Part shown: positions 17,383-27,582 of the stretch, piece after piece
Layout: each line of letters starts with the position of its first letter
Position numbering within the stretch: position 1 is the stretch's first letter
Source: Flavimarina sp. Hel_I_48
GTDB lineage: Bacteria > Bacteroidota > Bacteroidia > Flavobacteriales > Flavobacteriaceae
Direction: 5' to 3'
NCBI RefSeq assembly: GCF_000733945.1
Contig: NZ_JPOL01000002.1
Coordinates: 1,179,001-1,243,000 of the forward strand
DNA length: 64,000 nt
Notes under the pieces: generated by a model
Databases searched by the model: none
The model's input: the letters and a program-made list of their open reading frames with translations, nothing else
Told to the model about the DNA's origin: nothing
Position numbers and translations under genes: made by a program

Positions 17383-19629
17383 TTATTGCTGTAAGGTCTT
17401 TATATAATTCATTAATTCCTGTTCTGTAAATTCCCTTCCGCCATTTGGCTGCAGCTTCCGAAGCTTTTCAATTTCAACGGGCGCTACATATTTTGAATTT
17501 TTCGTAAATGCATTGGTCACATAAGAGATCACGTCAGATATATCTCCATTGGATAAAGATTCATTCCCTGCCATTCCAGGCATAACCTGATTTAATTCGT
17601 AACGCTTTCCATTGATATGTACCGGTCCCTGTAGACCATGGAGAATAATGAGCCCCACCCGTTCTGGCGGACCTGTAAGATATTCAGAATTTAAAAAGGG
17701 GGGCGCAATTCCCTCTATCCCCGTACCATCAATACCGTGACAAGCTGCACAGATCTGCCGAAAAAGTTTTGCCCCATTGGTACGGTTATCCATTTTACGC
17801 TCATTATTAACGTAAATAGGGTTTAAATTGTTCTCTTTTTGGCGTTTTAAGTTTTCGTTTAAATGGCTCGCTAACTGACTGTTCGCGAAACCGGGATACT
17901 TCTGCAGATAAGGCATCAACACTTTAACAGATTCGCCACTACCACTTACAAAAGCTTCTGTAAATCGTTTATTATCTTTATATCTGACAGACAAATCATA
18001 TATGAGCGCTGCAAAAGTTTCAGGAGCTTCCTTTGCCCACGTTCCTAATGTGGTGGCAAGGTAGAAATCTGTTGCCGTATCTTGTTTTTCCATTAGTTCC
18101 TTGAACAAAGGCAGGACCAGTGGTAGGTTTTCTGAAGAAACAAATGCTTCCATCAGGACGACAGCATGCGAAGTTACCTCAGCGTTACTATTTTGTGCAA
18201 CTTCTGTTAATACGTTTAAAGATAAAGCATCTAATCCTTCTAAGGTGTACAATGCATGTGCCTGAGCAATAGGGTTAGTGGTATTTACCGCGAGTTTTTT
18301 CAAGTCTGCCAAAACCTCTTTATCGTTTTTCAGAATCAAATACTGCTGCGCATGATCGCGAATCCAGCCGTTTTTATCGCTTAGCAGCCGAACCATATCC
18401 CCTGGAGAAGCTTGAGCAACATCAGGAATTTCCTCAATTTTAGCGTCTTTGTTCTGAATTTTTAAAATTCTCCCGAATCCAACTAAAGTATCCAATTGCT
18501 CCCTTTTTGACTTGTTTTTTAGATATGGACTCAAAAATGCATAATGCTGAATCACACCACGATGCATATCTGCTACATACATAGCGCCATCAGGACCATT
18601 AGCCAGGGTTACCGGCCGAAAACCTTCATCTATAGATGCTAAAAATTCCTTTCCCTGCCAGGCCTGTTCTGCGCTGATGCTATCCCCATGAAAGGAAAGG
18701 ATATTACGTTTAATCAGATTTGCTTCTGGAATACACACAAATGCATTCTGGTCATAACCCGATGGAAAACTTCCTCCCCGGTAAATCACAGGACCACAAG
18801 CAGCAGTTACATTTATGAGGAGACTGTCTTTGTCAAGAACACCATCTGCATAACCCCTGTTGACCGCCGTAGGATGCAGAGGATATACTCGCTGATCTTC
18901 CGTCAGGAGTCGGTTTGTACCATATTGAGGGATATAAAACCGGTTGCGTATAAGGCGGTTTGGCACTACATAATCCCCTAAAAGTTGTTGTGAATTGTGA
19001 TTAAAATACAACCTACCGAAGTTATCATGAGAAATACCCCACTGCCCCCTGTTAACAGCAGGCTCTTTTAACCACTTACCGTTTTTGCGCTGATACCTAA
19101 AATTAGTTTTCGCACTATAGATCCAGTTGTCAATATTAAGTTCCAGGCCATTGGGCTGATATTCTGGATTGCCTTCTGGTGCATACAAAGAGTCAACCAG
19201 GGTACTTTTACCCGGAGAATCCCCATCTATTTCCACAAACCATAAATTTGGCGGTTCAACATATAACAACCCACCATATAGTAATTTGAGCGCACGCGGC
19301 ATCACGAGACTATCCAGGAAAATATGCGCCTGATCTGTGGCACCGTCACCGTCCAGATCTTCCAGTATTTTTATACTTCCTGTTGGTTCCTCCTGACCCT
19401 GACCCTGAAGGTTTTCCATAAAGCCAGGCATTTCCGCAACCCATATTCTTCCTTTGGTATCAAAATCTATAGCCACCGGTGCGTCCAGAAATGGCTCCGA
19501 AGCGATTACTTCAAGATCAAAACCTTTTTCAATTTTATAACCTTCAAGGGAGATTTGAGGTGTTTTTAGTGGAGATTCGCAAGCCGCTGCTAAAATACAA
19601 ATAAGCAGAAAACCGATTATTATTCTCAT
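17383..19629 (-). CDS. lipoprotein with dehydrogenase-like propeller, HEAT-like region and cytochrome c
   Basis: The 748-residue protein has a signal with lipobox (LAAAC, Cys17). Its N-terminal part (about 30-400) is the membrane-bound-dehydrogenase-type propeller, with FDLEVIASEPFLDAPVAIDFD, GRIWVAEMPG and NGPDGAMYVADMHRG. An alpha-helical HEAT-like stretch follows (about 410-600). A class I cytochrome c domain carries CAACHGIDG near residue 626 and the distal ligand candidate in QVMPGMAGNE. It belongs with the Verrucomicrobia/Planctomycetes-type c-type cytochromes common in sugar loci. It is a likely electron-accepting partner of the oxidoreductase encoded upstream at 19755. Its substrate is not known. 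Confidence 0.82.
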   Translation of the reverse strand: MRIIIGFLLICILAAACESPLKTPQISLEGYKIEKGFDLEVIASEPFLDAPVAIDFDTKGRIWVAEMPGFMENLQGQGQEEPTGSIKILEDLDGDGATDQAHIFLDSLVMPRALKLLYGGLLYVEPPNLWFVEIDGDSPGKSTLVDSLYAPEGNPEYQPNGLELNIDNWIYSAKTNFRYQRKNGKWLKEPAVNRGQWGISHDNFGRLYFNHNSQQLLGDYVVPNRLIRNRFYIPQYGTNRLLTEDQRVYPLHPTAVNRGYADGVLDKDSLLINVTAACGPVIYRGGSFPSGYDQNAFVCIPEANLIKRNILSFHGDSISAEQAWQGKEFLASIDEGFRPVTLANGPDGAMYVADMHRGVIQHYAFLSPYLKNKSKREQLDTLVGFGRILKIQNKDAKIEEIPDVAQASPGDMVRLLSDKNGWIRDHAQQYLILKNDKEVLADLKKLAVNTTNPIAQAHALYTLEGLDALSLNVLTEVAQNSNAEVTSHAVVLMEAFVSSENLPLVLPLFKELMEKQDTATDFYLATTLGTWAKEAPETFAALIYDLSVRYKDNKRFTEAFVSGSGESVKVLMPYLQKYPGFANSQLASHLNENLKRQKENNLNPIYVNNERKMDNRTNGAKLFRQICAACHGIDGTGIEGIAPPFLNSEYLTGPPERVGLIILHGLQGPVHINGKRYELNQVMPGMAGNESLSNGDISDVISYVTNAFTKNSKYVAPVEIEKLRKLQPNGGREFTEQELMNYIKTLQQ

Positions 19630-19754
19630 TTATTGGTGTTTTCGAGTATAAAACGGCTTAAAACTATCCATTTTTGATCAAAAGAGCGGCCTTTTCTTTC
19701 TGGAACGCCTGTGCAATATTTTACATCCTTTTTAAACTTCAAATCATTTATACA

Positions 19755-21095
19755 TTAAAGCTTAGGTTCCCACCCATTTTCGTACTTACGCCCCCAAAAT
19801 TTCATAGCGTCACGATCATAGACTTTGCCCGTTTTCTGATCAATATCAAAACCTTTTCCAGAACGGTAGGCCATATTGGTATAGTGCACCATAGCCATAC
19901 TCACCGCGGCATCATCAATTGGCGCCTGTAACTCTTCTGTACCCCTTATGGTGTTGAAAAAATTGACTACGTGGGCCGTAGAAGTATCGCCACCACCGCC
20001 CAGTGCGGTACCTGCTTCGTTACTTTCTGCCTTAACTTCTTTGACAACTTTACCGCTTAGGTCTGTAAGTTCATAACGACCACGATCAACAAATACCGAG
20101 CCTTCGCTACCATAAATTATTGTTCCCCTTCCCGCTCCATAGGTATTATACCCATTCCTGCTTTTACCATCCCACTCAATGATCTTATTATCGTCAAAAT
20201 TAAAAGTGGCTTCCATACTATCGTACATTTCCCATCCATCATTTTCAAACTGCCTCTTGCCAGCTTCTACCTGCGCATGATTGGGATAATCCACTTGTAA
20301 AGCCCAGCGTGCCACATCAAGTTCATGAGTGGCATTATTTCCCGCCTCGGCGGTGCCATAATCCCAACCATACCAGTGCCAGTTGTAGTCCCACGTATTG
20401 TCAGTATATTCTCGACGAGGTGCAGGACCCTGAAAAAGTTCCCAATCCAGTCCCTGAGGTGGCGCAGCTTTCTTCTGTACGGGAACTTCGCCCCTGGAAT
20501 TTACATAAAAGGCGACTGCTTTGTAGGGCTTGCCAATAGCACCGTCATGAATGGCTTTTATTATTTCAATGGTATGATTTGACGATCGCTGCTGATTGCC
20601 CATCTGTACCACCTTATCATATTTTTTTGCAGCCGCAACCAGCATTTCATTTTCATTCATATCATGGCTGCAAGGTTTTTCGACATATACATTTTTACCG
20701 GCTTTAAGAGCCATAATGGAACCCGGGGTGTGCCAGTGGTCTGGAGTTGCATTAAGCAAAACATCGAGGTCTTTATCTTCAAGCACTTTGCGAATGTCGT
20801 TTGCCAGTTTGGGGGAATAGTCTATATGCTGACTAAAATTTTTAAGAGCACTTGTACGCTGGCTTTCCATCACATCACAGAGGTACAAAAGCTGCACGTT
20901 ACTTTCTTTTCTTGCAATAGGATCAACGTAGGCTCCATAGCGTCTTCCCAAACCGGCAATGGCTACATTTAAGCGCTCATTAGAGCCTATAATACGCCGG
21001 TAACTACTTGCCGGCATCCCCATTGCAGAATTAGCTATTACAATACCCGCACCGCCTAATGTTGCTTTTCTTATAAATCCTCTTCGTGTAGTCAT
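19755..21095 (-). CDS. Tat-exported Gfo/Idh/MocA-family oxidoreductase
   Basis: This 446-residue protein starts with a twin-arginine signal (TTRRGFIRKATLGGAG, then a hydrophobic stretch), so it is folded with its cofactor in the cytoplasm and exported. The Rossmann motif LNVAIAGLGRRYGAY follows near residue 42 and the family EKPCSH motif lies near residue 137, with a C-terminal GFO_IDH_MocA domain. Export with tightly bound NAD(H) is known for several family members such as the glycoside hydrolase 109 type and glucose-fructose oxidoreductase. Its start lies 4 nt after the DUF1080 gene, so the pair is coupled. I infer 3-oxidation of a glycoside feeding the DUF1080 hydrolase. Confidence 0.87.
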   Translation of the reverse strand: MTTRRGFIRKATLGGAGIVIANSAMGMPASSYRRIIGSNERLNVAIAGLGRRYGAYVDPIARKESNVQLLYLCDVMESQRTSALKNFSQHIDYSPKLANDIRKVLEDKDLDVLLNATPDHWHTPGSIMALKAGKNVYVEKPCSHDMNENEMLVAAAKKYDKVVQMGNQQRSSNHTIEIIKAIHDGAIGKPYKAVAFYVNSRGEVPVQKKAAPPQGLDWELFQGPAPRREYTDNTWDYNWHWYGWDYGTAEAGNNATHELDVARWALQVDYPNHAQVEAGKRQFENDGWEMYDSMEATFNFDDNKIIEWDGKSRNGYNTYGAGRGTIIYGSEGSVFVDRGRYELTDLSGKVVKEVKAESNEAGTALGGGGDTSTAHVVNFFNTIRGTEELQAPIDDAAVSMAMVHYTNMAYRSGKGFDIDQKTGKVYDRDAMKFWGRKYENGWEPKL

Positions 21096-21099
21096 GTCT

Positions 21100-22482
21100 T
21101 TAGTTTAAGGGTTTAATTTTTATGTTTTTAAAAGAAACGCGATCTCCGTGATCCTGAAGCAGGATGGGACCTTCTTCCCATTCGCCAAAATTTGGCCATT
21201 TTTCATACTTACTTTCTGCAACCAGTTTACGATACTCCGGACTTTTCCGTTCATATTCCAGTACTTTAACTCCATTTAGCCAATGCTCTAGGTGGTTGTT
21301 TTTGGAAACGATTCTGGCGGTATTCCATTCTCCCACAGGATTTATGGGTTTATCGGCATCAGCTTTAATAAGGTCGTAAAGCGATGCTACCGTTCGACTT
21401 CCTTCATGATTACCCAATTTTGCGTCAGGATGATTCTCATCATCCAGAATCTGATATTCCAGACCTATGGCAGAACCTGCTCCTTTGTTAAGGTCTGGAT
21501 CAACATAATACTTGATTCCACTATTGCCGCCTTTGGTTAATTTGAAGTCGGTTTTCAGTTCAAAATCCCCATAATTTTCTGTTGTTACAATATCACCACC
21601 GGCAGCAGATTCTTCCCCGCCTGTAGATTTTACCGTTAGCACACCATCTTCAATGACCCAACCTTTATCGGGAAATTCATCAAGCTTAGCGCCGCGCCAG
21701 CCTTCTGTAGTTTTTCCGTCCCAGAGCAATTTCCAGCCCTCTTCTTTTTCTGCTTCTGTAAGTTGGTTTTTGGTATTAAATACCGGTGCGTCACTCTTTT
21801 TATTATACTGGTCGAGGCTGTCCGTTATAATCCGTACATTTTTCCAGATAATCTGTTTACCCGGTTGCTCATCGCCCCCAATGGCATGCACCTGAAGGGC
21901 AATAAAACCTTCTTTGGTTTTATCATCCACAAGATTAGCGGCTGCAACACCATTTACCCAGGTCTGTAACGTATCGCCAATGGCCTCTACCCGATAATGA
22001 TTCCAATCATCTTTTCTATAGGCACTTTGCGCAGCGGGGTTATTCGTTAATGGATATAACCACCCCCGGCGGGCTTCATCATAAATACCGCCACTCCAGG
22101 CGCGGTCTGAAGGATCTATCTCGATCTGATACCCATGTACGCGGCTATTTTGATAATTGGGCTTGCTTTCACTGCGTATCTGAATGCCGGAATTCATACT
22201 GGGATCTGCTTTAAAATCCAGCTCCATTATAAAATCCTCGTATTTTTTATCTGTGGTAAGGAAGGAATTCGGCGTTCCGGCAACAGTGGTACCTACAATA
22301 GTTTCATCATTCACCTCGTATGTTGCCTTACCGTTTTTTTGAGTCCAGCCAGAAAGATCCTTGCCATTAAAGAGCGCCTCCCCTACTTCTTTATCATCAG
22401 ACTTCTGGGCACAGCTGGCCAAACTGATAAAAAGGGAAAATAGCATACATTTATGTACGCCGTTTTTAAATCGTGTTTTCAT
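21100..22482 (-). CDS. two-domain DUF1080 (3-keto-glycoside hydrolase family) lipoprotein
   Basis: The 460-residue lipoprotein (lipobox SLASC) has two tandem concanavalin-like DUF1080 domains, at about 35-220 (start [14 protein letters not shown]) and 240-460 (start [15 protein letters not shown]). The Pfam family is named 3-keto-disaccharide hydrolase, and its members cleave 3-oxidised glycosides. Each half keeps motifs such as [16 protein letters not shown] and [15 protein letters not shown]. An internal Met13 is an alternative start but would shorten the signal. It is encoded directly before the Tat-exported oxidoreductase (4-nt spacing). The function is inferred from family and context. 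Confidence 0.85.
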   Translation of the reverse strand: MKTRFKNGVHKCMLFSLFISLASCAQKSDDKEVGEALFNGKDLSGWTQKNGKATYEVNDETIVGTTVAGTPNSFLTTDKKYEDFIMELDFKADPSMNSGIQIRSESKPNYQNSRVHGYQIEIDPSDRAWSGGIYDEARRGWLYPLTNNPAAQSAYRKDDWNHYRVEAIGDTLQTWVNGVAAANLVDDKTKEGFIALQVHAIGGDEQPGKQIIWKNVRIITDSLDQYNKKSDAPVFNTKNQLTEAEKEEGWKLLWDGKTTEGWRGAKLDEFPDKGWVIEDGVLTVKSTGGEESAAGGDIVTTENYGDFELKTDFKLTKGGNSGIKYYVDPDLNKGAGSAIGLEYQILDDENHPDAKLGNHEGSRTVASLYDLIKADADKPINPVGEWNTARIVSKNNHLEHWLNGVKVLEYERKSPEYRKLVAESKYEKWPNFGEWEEGPILLQDHGDRVSFKNIKIKPLN

Positions 22483-22740
22483 ATTTTAGAGAATTGGGTT
22501 ATCGCATTATATTTCAGTAAATTATAGTCTAATAGCGTATTGTAATATTATAATTTTAAGTCTTGAGATGGAGATCCCGTCAGGGTACTTAGCAATATAA
22601 CATCCGTTTTATTAAAAATTTAATTATTGTGGCAAAAAAAGTTCACAAGCACATTTTATTGGGTTTTAATTAATTGCTTTCTCAGTCAACAGTGATAATT
22701 ATTAAAAACCAAGAAGTCGCTCTCTATAATCATCTGTACC

Positions 22741-24345
22741 TTAATAACCGGGATTTTGAGCAAATTCGGTCGAGGTTCTGTCTATTTGAGTCAATGGGAT
22801 TGGCCTTAATTTATGGAATTCCTGTACATTAGATGCTGCCTGGGGATTATGCTCCCGAACGCGCTGTACAAAGGTATCGGTGCGCACCAGATCAAACCAT
22901 CGTTTTCCTTCCTGAGCTAATTCTTTGGCACGTTCCTCAAGAATGACACTAAGGTCTACCTGAGTAATGACTGGAAGTTCTGAAACATCATCCACACCGT
23001 AAGCTCGCATTCGTACCTCATTTAAATATTGCAGTGCTTTATCCTGTTCTGGCGCAGCTTTTAAGGCATTAGCCTCTGCCGCGATTAAATAAATTTCCGC
23101 CAGGCGATATGTTACAAAATCCTTGTCACCAGACTCCTGATTAACTGAAATCCTCTCGGGTTGTAGCCATTTTATAGTTGATGGATAGATCTTTTCGGTA
23201 TATTCATCCCGATTAAAGATATTGACCGCATAGGGTTTACTGCTTTTTTCTTCCGGGGTCATGGGCACTCGGGGTAGATAAACTGCCGTATCACCAACCT
23301 TAACACCTTCTGGCGCCGAATCTGGATTGTTAGCATACCAGACGGTCTTAAAAGTCCCATCAAAGCGTGTATCCTGCATATCGTAAAGGTTTAAAAGATA
23401 ATCTGTGGGACGAAACCGCTTCCAGGGCCTTCCATTTTCGATATCTCGCTGCATTCCGGGAAGTACATCATACTGCATCAGGAAAAACATATGAGCAGCA
23501 TTGCCACCATTGTCGTATTGAAGGTCGTCTGCAAATTGTATAGACCAGATAACTTCGTTGTTTTGCTCATTTTCTGTATCCCACAAAGCTGCAAATGGGC
23601 GAACCAGTTCAAAAGGACCATTATCAATGATATCTTCTGCGTAAGTTGCAGCTTCCGTATAGTTTTTCCGAAATAGATGCACATCGGCCAAAACGGCTTT
23701 TGCTGCCCAGGAAGTAGCTTTTCCGTACTCGTCCTGCACAGGTGGCAAATGCTCTTCGGCAAATTGCAGATCTTCTATTATTTTAGGGTACAATTCATCC
23801 AGCGGCATTCTATACGCTTCTGTCTGTGGCCCCTGCGTTTCCTGATCTGTATAATGTACCGGACCCCAAACCCTTGAAAGCCAGAAATACATATAAGCCC
23901 TTAAAAATCGAGCCTGCGCAACCACATTTTCCAACTTTTCAGGATTATTGTTCAGTACTTCCGGAGCTCTGTTCAGTACCGTATTGGCAGAATTGATCCC
24001 CAGGTAAAAAGCATCCCAGGATTCAGTTACCACAGTAGAACTGGCGTTAAGATCTGAATTATAGGTGTTGAAGTATTTAAAACCTCCGTCTGATCCATTG
24101 GTATATGTATCTGTACCAAAAGCTATTAAATTCCATCCAGTCTCAATATTGCCATTAGCTCCTATAAATGTACCCAGCGATGCGTAGGTACCATTAAGGG
24201 CAAAATCTATTCCTTCTTCATCTATAAATACACCATCGCCGGTGAGGTCACCGGTTAGTTCTTCTTCCAGAAATTCGCTACAGGAAAAAGAAGAGGTTAA
24301 CAGGCTTACTATAAATAGGATCTTTATTGACTTTATTAATTTCAT
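22741..24345 (-). CDS. SusD/RagB-family glycan-binding lipoprotein
   Basis: The 534-residue outer-membrane surface lipoprotein has a lipobox (TSSFSC) and the SusD order: an N-terminal TPR-containing region (NPEKLENVVAQARFLRAYMYFWLSRVWG near 135-165), the RLAEIYLIAAEANAL motif near 418 and the C-terminal ERAKELAQEGKRWFDL, then LRPIPLTQIDRTS...QNPGY. It caps the SusC transporter encoded 12 nt upstream and sets which oligosaccharide or glycoside is captured. The substrate is not predictable. Confidence 0.95.
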   Translation of the reverse strand: MKLIKSIKILFIVSLLTSSFSCSEFLEEELTGDLTGDGVFIDEEGIDFALNGTYASLGTFIGANGNIETGWNLIAFGTDTYTNGSDGGFKYFNTYNSDLNASSTVVTESWDAFYLGINSANTVLNRAPEVLNNNPEKLENVVAQARFLRAYMYFWLSRVWGPVHYTDQETQGPQTEAYRMPLDELYPKIIEDLQFAEEHLPPVQDEYGKATSWAAKAVLADVHLFRKNYTEAATYAEDIIDNGPFELVRPFAALWDTENEQNNEVIWSIQFADDLQYDNGGNAAHMFFLMQYDVLPGMQRDIENGRPWKRFRPTDYLLNLYDMQDTRFDGTFKTVWYANNPDSAPEGVKVGDTAVYLPRVPMTPEEKSSKPYAVNIFNRDEYTEKIYPSTIKWLQPERISVNQESGDKDFVTYRLAEIYLIAAEANALKAAPEQDKALQYLNEVRMRAYGVDDVSELPVITQVDLSVILEERAKELAQEGKRWFDLVRTDTFVQRVREHNPQAASNVQEFHKLRPIPLTQIDRTSTEFAQNPGY

Positions 24346-24357
24346 AATTCTAAATTT

Positions 24358-27300
24358 TTAAAATGTTACATCAAGACCCAGCATCAATGTTCTGGGCGCA
24401 GAAATAAAGTCATCACCCACACCCAGTTCGGGATCAAAGCCTTCAATATCTGTAGCGGTAAATAAAAATGCATTTTGCGCACTCGCGTACAAACGTAGTT
24501 TTTGAATTCCTAAAACATCGGTAACTTCTTTCTCCAGATTGTACCCCAGGGTAATATTTCGAATTCTTACAAAAGAACCATCTCTGTAATTTAAAGTAGC
24601 ATTATCTAAAGGCCGCTCCCTATTTTCGTTCGGCCTGGGAAATGCGTTAGTGGGGTTCTCCGGCGTCCAGTAATCAAGGTCTAAATCATTAAAGCGACCA
24701 AATAATGTGGTTATATCAATAGGCTCTGCATTTACAAGAAAATCCTGATGGGTGTAGGCAGAAACTGTAAAATCAAAACCTTTATAGGTCATTCTGCTGG
24801 TTAACCCCCCAATCCATTTGGGGTCCTGCTGCCCCAGTATTCTTCGGTCAGAATCATTGAGCACCCTATCATTATTTATATCTGCCAATTTGATATCGCC
24901 GGGTCTTCTGCCATAACTATTTGCAACTTCAGCTTCATCGATCTGCCAGATGCCAGAAAACACACGGTCGTAATAAACGCTTAGGGGCTGACCAATAAAC
25001 CAGCCATTACCTACATCATCATTTTCACTATCCAGCAATTTGACAATTTCGTTCCTATTTCTCGAGAAATTGAAATCTGTGCTCCAGGTGAAATTTTCAG
25101 ATTTTATATTTAACGTTGACAGCACCACTTCAAAACCTTCATTTTCGGTAATCCCTACATTTTGCAGAATCGAATTAAACCCGGAAGTGGACGGAAGAAC
25201 CCGATTTAACAATAAATCTTCTGTACGCCCGCGGTAATAATCTACTGAACCACTGATTCTATTATCTAAAACAGCAAAATCAATCCCTGCGTTAAAGGTT
25301 TTGGTAGTTTCCCATTTAAGATCTGGATTGGCAATATCTTGGGGCCTGAAACCAAATGCAGGGTTATTCCCAAAGCTATTTTCTACGCGTGCAATACCAC
25401 CAAAAGTGGAGTAAGGCGCTATAGGATTACGCCCCACTTCACCGTACCCGGCCCGTACTTTTAAATCACCAAAGAGGTGTTGCTTTTTCATAAAACCTTC
25501 TTCTATAACCCTCCAGGCTACCGAAGCCGAAGGGAAAAAACCATATTTATGATCCTGTGAGAGTTTAGACGACCCGTCGTATCTTCCGGTTAAGGTGAGG
25601 AGGTATCGGTCTTTAAAACCGTAATTAAATCGCGCCATATAGGAAACCCAGGATTCTGTCTCCAGACTGCTGTCTCTGGCATCAATTTGAGAGGCATCAC
25701 CTAGGTTATTAAAGGTCTGACTGTCTGCCGCCGGCCCCAGCACACTCAGCTGCAAAAAATCCCGCTTTGTTTTTTGAAAACTATAGAGCAAGGTCGCATC
25801 CAGAGTGTGAATATCCTTAAAAGCGGTAGAATAATTCACGATATTTTCAATAGTATAAGCGGTTATGATGCGTTGCTCTTTACTGGCCTGAGAGAGGCCG
25901 CCGGTTTGACTGTCAGACTGAGAAGCCCTAAAGTCGTTATCTGTGATCGCTTCAAACTGCGGCTGAACATTCAAGGTGTATTTTAAATCATCGCTAAAAC
26001 GATAGCTCCCAAAAAAATTGGCGAAGTAATTGTAGTTGATGGTTTCATTTATGTAATTTCCGGGAGCTTCATTGCTTAAAGGGTTCCAAACAAGCCCATC
26101 AGCCAGCGGATCTAAAGTTGGCGTGCCGTCTGCATTAAAGGGCCTCACCAGCGGCGGCTGCCTGATCAGATCGAGAAGAGGGTTGTAATTATTGGCTTTG
26201 CCATAATTGGCTTGCTGGGAGAGACCGATTTTAATTTTGTCTGTCGCATTAATATCCAGATTCACCCGCGAACTGATCCGTTCATAATCTGCCAGATTAA
26301 AAACACCTTCCTGACTAAAATAATTGAGGGACACATTATACCTGATGCGTTCTGAACCTCCGGAAATACCAAAACTGTGGTTGAGCTGATTACCCACACG
26401 TGTTCCCAAATCCAGAAAATCGGTATTAACCCCATCTCTGTAAGCAGCTAACTGAAGCGGGGTGAGCACATCTTCAACCGCAGGAATGGACAGGCTGCCC
26501 GGCAGTAACCCTTGCTCTTCTTCCGCACCGGCCCGTGTTGCTTCCTGGCGAAGCCTTACATATTCATCTGCATTTAAAAGATCAAAATTATTTACAACTT
26601 TTGAATTTCCGTAATACGTCTCATACGTTATAGTGGCTTTACCCAGTTTACCCCGTTTGGTGGTAACCAGGATCACACCATTAGCTCCCCTGGCGCCATA
26701 AATTGCTGCCGAAGAGGCGTCTTTTAGCACTTCAATAGATGCGATATCACTAGAGTTGATGTCATTGAGATCCCCTTCTATGGGAATACCATCAACAACC
26801 AGCAAGGGCTCATTAGAAAAATTTAATGAACTTCTGCCCCGCACCAATACGCTGGGGGATGACCCCGGCGAACTACTAACACCCACATCAAGACCGGCGA
26901 CTTTTCCCGAAAGTGCGTTTATAGGATTGCTCTCTTTTGTTATATTTATATCTTCGTCTGAAATTGAACTAATAGCACCGGTTACATCCCGTTTGCGCTG
27001 AGTACCATAACCCACTACCACAACTTCACTCAGTGCGGCAGCATCTTCTTCGAGGGTAATTTCAATAGTAGAACGGCCGCCTACACTTACCTCCTGCTGG
27101 GCAAAACCCACATAAGAAACAAGCAATACCGCATCTTCACCACTTACATTGAGGGAGAAATTTCCATCAAAATCAGACTGTACGCCATTACTGGTCCCCT
27201 TTTCTAAAATATTGGCGCCTGGCAAAGGCATACCTTCACTATCTAAAATTTTCCCTTCAACCGGAAAACCCTGGAAACCGAAATAATTTATGCCTGTTGT

Positions 27301-27393
27301 CGATCTTCCTTTTTCCCAACTAAAGATTAAGAATAAAGCGATAAGAATCTTAACCGAATTTAAGGAACATGTTGTAAAGTAGTTTTTAATCAT
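24358..27393 (-). CDS. SusC/RagA-family TonB-dependent transporter
   Basis: This outer-membrane transporter has 1011 residues from the preferred ATG at 27391-27393 (MIKNYFTT). The frame extends 14 codons further to 27435, but that extension runs through the operator dyad and adds no plausible signal. Domain order: signal segment, carboxypeptidase-regulatory-like domain (VEGKILDSEGMPLPGANI), TonB-box region (LSEVVVVGYG), plug (VRGRSSLN...PLLVVDGIP, then AAIYGARGANGVILVTTKRG) and a 22-strand barrel ending in aromatic Phe. It pairs with the SusD gene 12 nt downstream. Family certain, substrate unknown. Confidence 0.95.
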   Translation of the reverse strand: MIKNYFTTCSLNSVKILIALFLIFSWEKGRSTTGINYFGFQGFPVEGKILDSEGMPLPGANILEKGTSNGVQSDFDGNFSLNVSGEDAVLLVSYVGFAQQEVSVGGRSTIEITLEEDAAALSEVVVVGYGTQRKRDVTGAISSISDEDINITKESNPINALSGKVAGLDVGVSSSPGSSPSVLVRGRSSLNFSNEPLLVVDGIPIEGDLNDINSSDIASIEVLKDASSAAIYGARGANGVILVTTKRGKLGKATITYETYYGNSKVVNNFDLLNADEYVRLRQEATRAGAEEEQGLLPGSLSIPAVEDVLTPLQLAAYRDGVNTDFLDLGTRVGNQLNHSFGISGGSERIRYNVSLNYFSQEGVFNLADYERISSRVNLDINATDKIKIGLSQQANYGKANNYNPLLDLIRQPPLVRPFNADGTPTLDPLADGLVWNPLSNEAPGNYINETINYNYFANFFGSYRFSDDLKYTLNVQPQFEAITDNDFRASQSDSQTGGLSQASKEQRIITAYTIENIVNYSTAFKDIHTLDATLLYSFQKTKRDFLQLSVLGPAADSQTFNNLGDASQIDARDSSLETESWVSYMARFNYGFKDRYLLTLTGRYDGSSKLSQDHKYGFFPSASVAWRVIEEGFMKKQHLFGDLKVRAGYGEVGRNPIAPYSTFGGIARVENSFGNNPAFGFRPQDIANPDLKWETTKTFNAGIDFAVLDNRISGSVDYYRGRTEDLLLNRVLPSTSGFNSILQNVGITENEGFEVVLSTLNIKSENFTWSTDFNFSRNRNEIVKLLDSENDDVGNGWFIGQPLSVYYDRVFSGIWQIDEAEVANSYGRRPGDIKLADINNDRVLNDSDRRILGQQDPKWIGGLTSRMTYKGFDFTVSAYTHQDFLVNAEPIDITTLFGRFNDLDLDYWTPENPTNAFPRPNENRERPLDNATLNYRDGSFVRIRNITLGYNLEKEVTDVLGIQKLRLYASAQNAFLFTATDIEGFDPELGVGDDFISAPRTLMLGLDVTF

Positions 27394-27414
27394 ATTGTCA
27401 GGTTTTAAACAAAA

Positions 27415-27440
27415 CAACAATGTGCACGTACACATTATTG
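27415..27440. promoter_or_regulatory. LacI-type operator immediately upstream of susC
   Basis: The core AATGTGCACGTACACATT (27419-27436) pairs in 8 of 9 positions about a central CG. Including the flanking CAA and TTG, 11 of 13 positions are symmetric over 26 bp. It is centred about 34 bp before the preferred susC ATG, inside the 5' untranslated region. The neighbouring LacI gene is the obvious candidate binder. Confidence 0.65.
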
Positions 27441-27558
27441 AAATAAATTTATTAAGAAATAACTATTTTTTATCACTACAACGATTTATTAATTTTAATT
27501 AGGGATGCTAAGTTATGATATTTTAATACTTATTAAAATATTTTATGTTAAAATTACC

Positions 27559-27570
27559 TACGTGCACATT
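27559..27570. promoter_or_regulatory. second half-operator upstream of susC
   Basis: TACGTGCACATT is identical over 12 bp to one half of the dyad at 27419-27436, in inverted orientation and centred about 134 bp away. The other half-site is degenerate. It lies just after the lacI stop. It may be an auxiliary operator allowing looping. Confidence 0.45.
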
Positions 27571-27582
27571 TTTTGAAAAAAT

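Noticed and set aside
24358..27435. Longer susC reading frame beginning at 27435 inside the operator.
   Set aside because: The extra 14 residues give no signal peptide advantage and the start codon would lie inside the 18-bp dyad; ATG 27393 is more plausible.
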